Source: Bacteroidaceae bacterium (GTDB lineage Bacteria; Bacteroidota; Bacteroidia; Bacteroidales; Bacteroidaceae). Taken from it: a stretch of DNA of 64,000 nucleotides. The translations under genes and the position numbers were made by a program. The notes beneath the pieces are model-generated. The model was given only the letters and a program-made list of their open reading frames with translations, ran no database searches and was not told the origin of the DNA. Of this stretch, positions 16,510-24,541 are shown piece after piece. The first letter of the stretch is position 1. Every line of letters starts with the position of its first letter. The stretch spans positions 62,001 through 126,000 of the forward strand of contig JAFNXL010000027.1 in NCBI GenBank assembly GCA_017379075.1, given 5' to 3'.

Positions 16510-17664
16510 GTGACACTAGCACCAACTTATATTATAAAAGGTTTTTCCTTTCTTTTCCTCACTATTTCCCTAAGCTGTTGTAGCCAACAGGAAAGGCGAA
16601 AGCCAAGTGCCATATTCGGGAAAGAAGAGAAACAAGTGAAACTGTATGATTTGCCGGAAATTCAAATGGCAGGTACTCTTATCGGCATCACACTGAACGG
16701 TCCTGAGACCTATTACGAATACCGCGGACAAGGTATGGGCACACAGTTCTTGTTGGCGAAAGAATATGCGCGCCACATCGGTGCAAAGTTGCAAATGGAG
16801 ACTGCACCAGACACGGCGACTCTCTTGCGAAAGCTAAAATCAGGCGAGGCCGACTTTATCGCATTGGAAATGGGGAATAAAAAAAGATGGATGACACGGG
16901 AGAACACTCCCCTACTCACCCAAAGCATTGACGAATGGTGGAATCCAAGTAGACGACCCACCATTCAGATGCCAACAGGAAACAATTCCATCAAAAGGAA
17001 AATGAGACCGGTAATGAGCGACCGCACTCATGGAATCATCTGTGCATTTGACCAAGAACTGATAAAGGGTGCCGACATGATTGGTTGGGATTGGAGACTG
17101 CTGGCAGCCCAATGTTATCAAGAGTCTGGTTTCGATCCGTTAGCCGAATCATGGGTGGGAGCAAAGGGGTTGATGCAAATCATGCCGGCCACTGCCCAAG
17201 AAATGGGTGTTTCCGTGCAACAATTATATGAACCTGCCGTGAACATACATACAGCAGCCCGTTATCTGAAACAACTCAACCGCACATTCGCTGACATAAA
17301 AGACAAACGGGAACGAATCAAATTTGTACTGGCTGCCTATAACGGTGGGGCTTTACACATCAAGGATGCCATGGCACTGGCACGCAAATACGGCGGCAAT
17401 GCACACCAGTGGGCAGATGTGTCGGATTATGTGCTGAAACTATCGGAACCGGAATATTATCGCGATCCAGTGGTTTCAAACGGCTATATGCGTGGAAGCG
17501 AGACGGAAGCATACGTAAGGCAGATTCTGGACCGATGGTTCCAATACCAAGGATGTGCCAGAGCTTATTCCAAAGGCAGCACACCCAAACCGGCCAAACG
17601 AAACATGAAAGACGGAAAGCACCAATCAAATGTGAAAAGTGCAGAAGAGTTTGTTGGGAGTTGA
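16510..17664 (+). CDS. mltF: MltF-like lipoprotein lytic transglycosylase
   Basis: The enzyme cleaves peptidoglycan glycan strands from the outer membrane side. The C-terminal SLT domain shows CYQESGFDPLAESWVGAKGLMQIMPATAQEMG, with Glu of QESGFDP as catalytic acid, and AAYNGGALHIKDA. The N-terminal part (about residues 55-115) is a shortened solute-binding-like domain (GQGMGTQFLLAKEYARHIGAKLQM). No ATG precedes the lipoprotein signal in frame. I chose the GTG at 16510, which gives a short leader and the lipobox-like LSCC (FLFLTISLSCC). Upstream codons run back over the tRNA region and are unlikely. The exact start is uncertain. A strong hairpin follows the gene. Confidence 0.82.
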   Translation: MTLAPTYIIKGFSFLFLTISLSCCSQQERRKPSAIFGKEEKQVKLYDLPEIQMAGTLIGITLNGPETYYEYRGQGMGTQFLLAKEYARHIGAKLQMETAPDTATLLRKLKSGEADFIALEMGNKKRWMTRENTPLLTQSIDEWWNPSRRPTIQMPTGNNSIKRKMRPVMSDRTHGIICAFDQELIKGADMIGWDWRLLAAQCYQESGFDPLAESWVGAKGLMQIMPATAQEMGVSVQQLYEPAVNIHTAARYLKQLNRTFADIKDKRERIKFVLAAYNGGALHIKDAMALARKYGGNAHQWADVSDYVLKLSEPEYYRDPVVSNGYMRGSETEAYVRQILDRWFQYQGCARAYSKGSTPKPAKRNMKDGKHQSNVKSAEEFVGS

Positions 17665-17690
17665 GTCTCCACTTACAGCTTATCCTTTTT

Positions 17691-17734
17691 CGAAGCATCA
17701 CTTATGGCAAGCGTCTGTCATAAGTGATGCTTCG
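17691..17734. terminator. Hairpin between convergent genes
   Basis: CGAAGCATCACTTATG and its exact complement form a 16-bp stem with a 12-base loop. It lies between the convergent mltF and M6 peptidase genes. Neither side has a strong U-tract, but the position fits a bidirectional transcription stop. Confidence 0.6.
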
Positions 17735-17756
17735 AGTCGTACATCAGTAATGTGTC

Positions 17757-19481
17757 TTATCGGACCATTATCTTTCGTCCGTTCTTCACATACACACCAG
17801 AGACGTTTGTATTCCCAGAACGGACACCTTGCAAATTATATATGGCAGATGATGAGGCTTTGTCTATGGCGATGCCATTTATACTATTTCCTTCCCCACC
17901 ATCAAAGACAAAACTGATTCTTCCATTGCCATCCTCTGTTATCTGCTCAATGGGACGGCCCAAAAACTTGCGGCCGTCAGCATTGGCATGGTAAAGGGTG
18001 GCTGCCGGTTTGCTGCTATCAGTCAAAGAGGTATTTCCAACACTGCCGGGATACAGGTCACCCTTGCATCCGTTAAAGGACTGTACCATGGTATTGTCTG
18101 CCGGAACCACAACAAACCGTTGGTGTCCGCGCACATCATTGACGGTATTGTCAAGCCATGCTTTACGGTCATAATCCACATGCATCACCAACAATCCGTG
18201 GGCTGGAAGATGGGCATCCCACCCCATCTGCTGACGGTTCTCCAACAGGTAATACTCATCGGAGTAAGAACGGTTGCGCACCATATAAGTAGGTCCGTTT
18301 TCGGAAACGCTGGGCATATTGTCTATTTTGCAGCCTTCGGTCAGTTCGGCCAGTTCAGCCCAACCGCAAAGCCAACGTTCGTATCCTGTATAATTGCAGG
18401 GAACCTCTCCCCTCAAATTGGGGCCACAATAGCAACCGGCATCCATCAGACTCCAGATGTACATACCATATCCGCCACTATAATCGATATCATAAAGGTC
18501 GGGCAAACCCAAATTGTGACTGAATTCGTGACAGAAAGTACCGATGCCGTCAGGAATAGTACCCGACTTGCCTGACAATTCAGAACTGCAAGCATAGGCA
18601 TCTATCTTAACACCATTGAAGACCGGTGGCGTAACACCGGCATAGGACAAATAATAGGCATGGGGCCAAATGGTATAGGAAGGAGCGTTCTGAGCCTCGC
18701 TATATCCTGCATACAAGACAAATATCTGGTCTACAGAACCGTCATTGTCCCAATCATATTTGGAGAAATCGACTTGCGATGACGAAAGACGTATCGCCTC
18801 TTCCACCATTTTTTCCGGGTGCAGGTCATCACCCCATGAATTGTTGCTTCCGTAATAAGAAACCTTGTTGCTTACCGTCACTGGTCCCACCACATCAAAT
18901 TGCATGTCAAACAGTCCGTTGCTTTGGTCACTGAAATAGCGGTTCACGCTGGCTGGTATGTCATATTGGGGAGCGCCCGAACCATTCAACACTTCCTGAT
19001 AATATGATTTCACATTGGGGACCGTGAATTTACAGTCCGAGAATTGTGCCAGAATCACCAACGCACGTTTGGTTCCCATAAAGGCCGAACGCGAAACAGA
19101 AGCACTGCGGGTAGTCGCCACTCGCCAATTTCTGCTTTTACTTCTGACTTCTGCCATCATTTTTCCGACATCGCCTCGCACTTTCAGGTAGTTATCTTCA
19201 ATTTTATCCCTATCCTTTGGCTCATGTGCCAGCACCGCAGAGGGAGACAGATGCCCCATGACATTGACGCTTGCATGATAATAACCTCCATCCCCGGCGC
19301 AAAGCACTGGCTGGGCATCATCTGTGAGATAATAATGCAAATGCTCATCACCGCAAAGCGTCAATGCAATCTGACTGCCGTCAATCTGATTCGCCACAAA
19401 ACGCACACGAAGGGCGGGTACTGCCATCAGCATATTGATGACAAGGCAACATGACAACAACAGAGCAATCCTTTTCATCAT
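17757..19481 (-). CDS. Exported M6-family zinc metalloprotease with C-terminal sorting-like tail
   Basis: The protein has 574 residues with an N-terminal signal peptide (MMKRIALLLSCCLVINMLMA). The peptidase region has GTKRALVILAQFSD, YDWDNDGSVDQIFVLYAG and the zinc motif HEFSHNLGLPD at 318-328, typical of immune-inhibitor-A-like M6 peptidases. The last 40 residues read INGIAIDKASSSAIYNLQGVRSGNTNVSGVYVKNGRKIMVR, a layout like short Bacteroidetes C-terminal domains that end in a GxYxxxG(K/R)K tail. It lies 13 bases downstream of the GH76 gene, which also carries a sorting-type C-terminus, so the two are probably co-expressed and exported by the same route. Confidence 0.88.
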   Translation of the reverse strand: MMKRIALLLSCCLVINMLMAVPALRVRFVANQIDGSQIALTLCGDEHLHYYLTDDAQPVLCAGDGGYYHASVNVMGHLSPSAVLAHEPKDRDKIEDNYLKVRGDVGKMMAEVRSKSRNWRVATTRSASVSRSAFMGTKRALVILAQFSDCKFTVPNVKSYYQEVLNGSGAPQYDIPASVNRYFSDQSNGLFDMQFDVVGPVTVSNKVSYYGSNNSWGDDLHPEKMVEEAIRLSSSQVDFSKYDWDNDGSVDQIFVLYAGYSEAQNAPSYTIWPHAYYLSYAGVTPPVFNGVKIDAYACSSELSGKSGTIPDGIGTFCHEFSHNLGLPDLYDIDYSGGYGMYIWSLMDAGCYCGPNLRGEVPCNYTGYERWLCGWAELAELTEGCKIDNMPSVSENGPTYMVRNRSYSDEYYLLENRQQMGWDAHLPAHGLLVMHVDYDRKAWLDNTVNDVRGHQRFVVVPADNTMVQSFNGCKGDLYPGSVGNTSLTDSSKPAATLYHANADGRKFLGRPIEQITEDGNGRISFVFDGGEGNSINGIAIDKASSSAIYNLQGVRSGNTNVSGVYVKNGRKIMVR

Positions 19482-19494
19482 ATAGTCTAATGGG

Positions 19495-21717
19495 TTATTT
19501 TACAGTAAATTTTTCGACATATCGCTTTCCGTCAACCAGCAACGTAGCAAAATAAACTCCAGCAGGAAGATGAGAAAGTGGTTGCACATTTGCTCCGGCA
19601 TTAAAAGTCTTCTCGGAAACAAGCTTTCCTGTCATATTATAAATATATAATGTGGAAGGAGAAGTGGTTTCCATCTGCAAACTGTTACCTGAAAACTTAA
19701 TCGCCGGTTTGCGCACATCAGATGAAGGAGAGGAAACACCATCCGAAGTGCCGCTTCCAAAACTGAATGTATCCAAATACGCCAACTTCACTTTATTGAT
19801 TCCAGTAAGTTCGAAATACACATCATGCACACCGGTAAGGAGGGTGTCAAGTTCAATTTGGTGAAGCTGCCACTGGTTCAAGTCTTCAGCATCGGCACGA
19901 TACTCACAAAGCAATGTACCTCCAATGCGGTCGGCATACACCTTTATTACGGCAAAGGCACGCAAAATGTTGGCCTGCAGCAACAAGTGGGTTGGAGCGT
20001 CCTGACCGAAATCCACTCTTCTGTAACCTGTATAATATTTATTGTAATATGGTCCTGCCACCTTGTGGCCCAAATCTTGATTGTCAGCAATCTCCACTCC
20101 TCTCAAATAATCGAACTGAGCGAAAGAATGCGTACCTTTGGCCTGACGCACACCACGGTACACACCCAAATGGGCATTAAATGCGGCTGAAAGTGCGGTC
20201 ATTGCACCGCCACCGTCATCACTGAAACTGCCACCGTCATGAAAATAAAAGTCTTCCGGTGTCTTGGTCAGCCATGCGCTCATGCTGATACCCTCACTGT
20301 TCCTATTGTTATAGGCATGGAAGGCATTCTTTGCCAACCAGTCATACCATTTGGGCTGATCCATGCAAGCGGCATAGTTACGGACGTAACGCATAAGGAT
20401 TCCTTTGAAGCCAGTGAGGTCTCCTGTTACCGTCTGACAAACCTTGATGATTCCATATTCATTTGTCAGGTGTTCGGCTGTCCACTCCATAATGGCATCT
20501 GCATCATCCTTATACTGTTTGTCGCCATATCTGTTATAAAGCATACAGGCGGCTCCCATGGAAGTGCCTTGATTATATGTACTGGCCCATTCGTTGCCCA
20601 CCTTGTTATTCTCCGTATCATAAGAGTCGAAGACATGGCCGTTGAATTTTCCGCTCTTAAGATTGTATAACTTTGCCCGATGTCCTGCATAAGTGTTCTT
20701 GGCCTTCTGATAATACTTGTCATCACCAGTGGCCATAGCCAGATAACATGCAGCCACACAGGCCGGACCGTTCACACAACTGTTCGTCCCAGTCTTGCCC
20801 ATACACCAGATGAGGGTGTGGTCGCCATAGGCATTGGCACGCTTGTACATCTTGTCAAAGTTGGATTTTGCTATCGTCCTGTATTCTTCCTTTCCAGTCA
20901 AAAGATAGGCTCTTGTACAGGCAATGCACATCCAGGCTATATCGTCATTATAATCGTTGCCACTCCAGTCTGTTCCGTTTCGCTTGCAGAAATTCTTGTA
21001 CAATTCGTCAAACATGGTGGCATACTGTATGTCACCTGTGGTTTCATAGGCATCCAATACGATTTCGAACATTTCGGCATCGCCCCACCAGCCACCTTTT
21101 CCAATAATGTGACCCACAGAAGCCTTGTGGTAATAACGGGACTTCCATCTCTCCATCATTTCCGTGCACACTTCGGCAGTCAGTTTGTCTGGTTTGGCCT
21201 CAACAACCTGCACCTGCCATCGGATACGTTCCGTGTCAGTGCCTTGTTCGCGCTGCAAAGTGAGTTGCTTACCCAACTCCTTGTTGGATGGTGAAGCCAG
21301 ACAGTTTCGCTTGCTTGTACCAAGGTAAATTGTATATACACCTTCCTGACCTTCCACCGGCTCAAAAAGCCAGTTGCCGTGAATTAGGGATTTTTTCTCT
21401 TCAAGTTGCCCTACCGGTGCTCCGTTTACAGCCGTATTGGTTCTACCCAAATACAAACCGCTATATACGTTCTTCAGCTGTATGGTTCCGCCAGTTCCTT
21501 CATATACCTGCCAGCATTGCGAAGGGGTGTCCGTATCGTTCCACAATACTGCTTTGGCAGAAACCGCAAGAGACGAGTTTTCCACCGAAAGGACGTATTC
21601 ACTCTCCGGCATGAAGATTTTCAATGTCTGTCCAGCTTGGAACTGAGCCTGCATGGGCAGAACAGACAAAAACAAGGAAAAGACAACTAGCGCAATGTGC
21701 AGGACGTTCTTTTTCAT
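19495..21717 (-). CDS. Exported GH76-family glycosidase (alpha-1,6-mannanase-like) with T9SS-type C-terminal domain
   Basis: The 740-residue protein has a signal peptide (residues 1-24). A ricin-like or beta-trefoil N-terminal region follows (about 28-172, SGLYLGRTNTAVNGAPVGQLEEKKSLIHGNWLFEPVEG). The GH76 alpha/alpha barrel spans about 185-530, with GGWWGDAEMFEIVLDAYETTGD and the Asp pair in YNDDIAW at 258-259, the expected catalytic residues of GH76. A CBM6-like part (about 535-655) and a type A sorting domain end it (MTGKLVSEKTFNAGANVQPLSHLPAGVYFATLLVDGKRYVEKFTVK). GH76 enzymes cleave alpha-1,6-mannan backbones such as fungal mannan (established). No SusC/D pair is nearby. Confidence 0.88.
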   Translation of the reverse strand: MKKNVLHIALVVFSLFLSVLPMQAQFQAGQTLKIFMPESEYVLSVENSSLAVSAKAVLWNDTDTPSQCWQVYEGTGGTIQLKNVYSGLYLGRTNTAVNGAPVGQLEEKKSLIHGNWLFEPVEGQEGVYTIYLGTSKRNCLASPSNKELGKQLTLQREQGTDTERIRWQVQVVEAKPDKLTAEVCTEMMERWKSRYYHKASVGHIIGKGGWWGDAEMFEIVLDAYETTGDIQYATMFDELYKNFCKRNGTDWSGNDYNDDIAWMCIACTRAYLLTGKEEYRTIAKSNFDKMYKRANAYGDHTLIWCMGKTGTNSCVNGPACVAACYLAMATGDDKYYQKAKNTYAGHRAKLYNLKSGKFNGHVFDSYDTENNKVGNEWASTYNQGTSMGAACMLYNRYGDKQYKDDADAIMEWTAEHLTNEYGIIKVCQTVTGDLTGFKGILMRYVRNYAACMDQPKWYDWLAKNAFHAYNNRNSEGISMSAWLTKTPEDFYFHDGGSFSDDGGGAMTALSAAFNAHLGVYRGVRQAKGTHSFAQFDYLRGVEIADNQDLGHKVAGPYYNKYYTGYRRVDFGQDAPTHLLLQANILRAFAVIKVYADRIGGTLLCEYRADAEDLNQWQLHQIELDTLLTGVHDVYFELTGINKVKLAYLDTFSFGSGTSDGVSSPSSDVRKPAIKFSGNSLQMETTSPSTLYIYNMTGKLVSEKTFNAGANVQPLSHLPAGVYFATLLVDGKRYVEKFTVK

Positions 21718-21735
21718 ACAAATGTGGTTTTAAAG

Positions 21736-23559
21736 TTATTTCAGGGAAGTTTTTTCATCACTCATCACATACATTTTACATTGTACGCAATCAAATTTCA
21801 ATTGGAATCGTTTGCCATCCTGAGAGAGCAGGAAAAGGGGCAACTTATAGTCGGCATGCTTATTTTGAGATTTGGGACACAAACCCATTTCATTTCTCAA
21901 GCAATAACGGCACTCCATCAAGGTAGTGACATCTGATGACGGTTTCACCTCAATGGCCTGTTGGATGGCAGAGATGCCAGACGCTTTATATACGTTTTCA
22001 GAAAGAGAATTGCTTACATTGAAAGATTTAATGGAAGCTGACGGACGGGCTATCCGCATTTCTGCAGACTGGGGCTGACGTTTCGGCAATTCTGCATCCA
22101 TCAATTCCACAACCTCCCTTCTCCAAGCCGCCAGCTGGCTACGGGGAATGAACCAGGAATCACTGAAACATACTTGTACGCCCGAACTGCGGTAAGCCGT
22201 ATCACCCAGTTTGGACAATTGTTCCTCAATATTTGCAGTCTGGTCGGTCTTCGCCAACTGATGTTCCCATGGAAATGTACGTTCCACCCAGACTCCGTCT
22301 TCGCGTTTCAGTTTCAGACAGAAACCTTCTTCTACATCTGATACCGTCCATTCCACCGAAAGGGTACGGACTGCCGTTGGACGTGCCATCATACGCTCCC
22401 ACTCCTGGTCAAAACTGCGGTATAATGGTGTGCGGGGACGGATATTCACTGGTTCTGCGGGATAAAGATGGTTTCCATCCGCTCTATTCACTCTGAAACC
22501 TTTCAGCTTTCCTTCCGAATCCAAATAACAAAGTCCGTCACCATTGGCAAAGGACGCCACACCTGACACAATGATACAACCCCCTCTCACTTCCTTTACA
22601 ACACCCACATCCTGCCCCATACTTTTGGGCGTATGAAACGACGCCATTTTAGTTCTCTCGTGAAGAAAATATTCCGTGAATCCTCGAGAGAAACTGCGTT
22701 GGGGATTGGGTTGGAAATTCAGTTCCACTGTACCCAGAGACGCACGACCGTATTCGGGACGCCGGCGAAGTATCTCATCTATACGCCGGCGATACCATGC
22801 CGTTACGTTTTTCACGTAAGAAACATCCTTGAGGCGGCCTTCTATTTTAAAAGAACGGATGCCAGCATCCATCATCTTTTCAAGCGATGCTGTCCGGTTC
22901 ATATCGCGCAGGGATAGCAAGTATTTCTCTTTTGCCAAGACCTTGCCTTCAGCATCTACAAGGCTGAAAGGCAGACGGCAGAACTGGGCACACTGTCCTC
23001 TATTGGCAGAACGGGAAAAACAAAACTGAGAGGCCTGGCAACGACCGCTATATGAGACACACAAAGCTCCGTGGACAAACGCCTCAAGAGGAATCTGAGG
23101 TACAGTCTCATGGATAAGGCGTATCTGTTCCAAGGAACATTCTCTCGCCAATACCACCTGACTGTAGCCCATATCTGCCAGCCATTGCACTTGTTCGGGT
23201 GTCCGGTTGTCCATCTGCGTACTGGCATGCAGAGGAATGGGCGGCAAGTTCATCTTGAGCAAGGCCAAATCCTGCACAATCAGGGCATCCACACCAGCTT
23301 CATAAAGCTGCCATACAAGTTTTTCGGTAGCGTCCAATTCCTCGTCATAAAGGATAGTATTGACCGTCACATATACTTTTGCCGCAAACTTGTGGGCATA
23401 TCGGCACAAGGTGGCAATGTCTTCCACAGAATTTCCGGCTGCAGCCCGCGCACCGAAGCGTTGCGCTCCGATGTAGACCGCATCTGCTCCGTGGTCCACG
23501 GCAGCCATTCCGCACTCAAGATTCCGTGCAGGGGCAAGGAGTTCAATGTATGTCTTCAA
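21736..23559 (-). CDS. U32-family protein (collagenase-like peptidase / RNA-modification type)
   Basis: The 607-residue protein starts, in my choice, at a TTG codon (23559), giving MKTYIELLAPARNLECGMAAVDHGADAVYIG, the conserved N-terminus of U32 proteins. A longer ATG form from 23622 lies inside metA. The start overlaps the metA stop by 17 bases, so translation is probably coupled. Features include HASTQMDNRTPEQVQWLADMGYSQVVLARE and the Cys-rich EAFVHGALCVSYSGRCQASQF...NRGQCAQFCR, shared with RlhA/TrhP enzymes that hydroxylate rRNA or tRNA with an Fe-S cluster. A second Cys cluster (CRYCLRNEMGLCPK, CVQCKMYVM) lies near the C-terminus. The RNA-hydroxylation role is more likely than proteolysis. 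Confidence 0.85.
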   Translation of the reverse strand: MKTYIELLAPARNLECGMAAVDHGADAVYIGAQRFGARAAAGNSVEDIATLCRYAHKFAAKVYVTVNTILYDEELDATEKLVWQLYEAGVDALIVQDLALLKMNLPPIPLHASTQMDNRTPEQVQWLADMGYSQVVLARECSLEQIRLIHETVPQIPLEAFVHGALCVSYSGRCQASQFCFSRSANRGQCAQFCRLPFSLVDAEGKVLAKEKYLLSLRDMNRTASLEKMMDAGIRSFKIEGRLKDVSYVKNVTAWYRRRIDEILRRRPEYGRASLGTVELNFQPNPQRSFSRGFTEYFLHERTKMASFHTPKSMGQDVGVVKEVRGGCIIVSGVASFANGDGLCYLDSEGKLKGFRVNRADGNHLYPAEPVNIRPRTPLYRSFDQEWERMMARPTAVRTLSVEWTVSDVEEGFCLKLKREDGVWVERTFPWEHQLAKTDQTANIEEQLSKLGDTAYRSSGVQVCFSDSWFIPRSQLAAWRREVVELMDAELPKRQPQSAEMRIARPSASIKSFNVSNSLSENVYKASGISAIQQAIEVKPSSDVTTLMECRYCLRNEMGLCPKSQNKHADYKLPLFLLSQDGKRFQLKFDCVQCKMYVMSDEKTSLK

Positions 23560-24460
23560 TATTATACGGGGTCTCTTGGTATACGTAATAGTTAAGCCAG
23601 TTGGTAAAGAGCAGGTTACCATGTCCGCGCCATGTCACCAAAGGTCCTTGGTCCGGATCATCGTTGCGGTAATAATTTACCGGCATCTCTATGGGCAGTC
23701 CCTTTGCCAGATCTCTTCGGTATTCCGTATCCAGCGTATTGGGAGAATATTCCGAATGTCCAGTCACGAAAATTTCACGGCCGTTGCGTGCCATCACCAT
23801 GCTCACACCGCTCTGCTCGCTCTCGGCTATGATGCTGAGTTCGGGCACACGCAAAATGTCCTCGCGTCTGATTTCCGTGTGACGGCTATGCGGCATATAG
23901 AACACATCATCAAAACCGCGGAAGATTGGCAGACGGGTGTTGCTGGGAATCTGTGGGAAGATGCCAAACATCTTCTTAGGAAGCGGATATTTGGGCACGC
24001 CGTAATGATAGAACAATCCGGCCTGAGCCGCCCAGCAGATATACATCACGCTGGTTACATGAGTTCTTGCCCAGTCAAAGATTTCGGTAATCTCCTGCCA
24101 ATAGTTCACCTCGGAATAATCGAGATGTTCCACCGGAGCACCGGTGATAATCATGCCGTCAAACTTTTCGTGGCGCATTTCCTCAAAATCGCGGTAGAAA
24201 GCCTGCATGTGCTCAACCGGCGTGTTCTTACTGGTATGCGCCTTAACCTTCATCAGATGCACATCCAATTGCAAAGGCGTATTGGAAAGCAGACGGACGA
24301 GGTCGGTCTCGGTGGTAATCTTCAAGGGCATCAGATTGAGTATGGCAATGCGCAAGGGACGGATGTCCTGGCTGTTGGCTCTTTCACTGCCCAGCACAAA
24401 GATGTTCTCGTCCTTGAGAAAATCTATGGCAGGAAGTTTATCGGGTAATCTTAATGGCAT
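23543..24460 (-). CDS. metA: Homoserine O-acyltransferase MetA, predicted acetyl-CoA dependent
   Basis: MetA activates homoserine in methionine synthesis. The protein has 305 residues, the usual length. The nucleophile Cys142 lies in ICWAAQAG, and His-Glu in FVTGHSEYSPNTLDTEY completes the triad. Residue 111, in GAPVEHLDYSEVNYW, is Glu. In Bacillus cereus MetA, Glu at this position selects acetyl-CoA, whereas E. coli has Gly and uses succinyl-CoA (established). The enzyme is therefore predicted to be an acetyltransferase despite its common succinyltransferase name. It lies 81 bases downstream of the M13 peptidase gene, with a hairpin between them, and overlaps the U32 gene. Confidence 0.93.
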   Translation of the reverse strand: MPLRLPDKLPAIDFLKDENIFVLGSERANSQDIRPLRIAILNLMPLKITTETDLVRLLSNTPLQLDVHLMKVKAHTSKNTPVEHMQAFYRDFEEMRHEKFDGMIITGAPVEHLDYSEVNYWQEITEIFDWARTHVTSVMYICWAAQAGLFYHYGVPKYPLPKKMFGIFPQIPSNTRLPIFRGFDDVFYMPHSRHTEIRREDILRVPELSIIAESEQSGVSMVMARNGREIFVTGHSEYSPNTLDTEYRRDLAKGLPIEMPVNYYRNDDPDQGPLVTWRGHGNLLFTNWLNYYVYQETPYNIEDIH

Positions 24461-24482
24461 GTAATATATGATTTGTTAAATG

Positions 24483-24516
24483 CGCTGCCCTGGACACTGG
24501 GGCCATCAGGGCAGCG
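24483..24516 (-). terminator. GC-rich hairpin between the M13 peptidase gene and metA
   Basis: CGCTGCCCTG and CAGGGCAGCG form a 10-bp perfect stem with a 14-base loop. The downstream U-tract on the minus strand is weak (CATTTAAC), so it may be a leaky terminator or attenuator before metA. Confidence 0.5.
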
Positions 24517-24541
24517 TTATTAGACGATTAGAAAACAAGGT

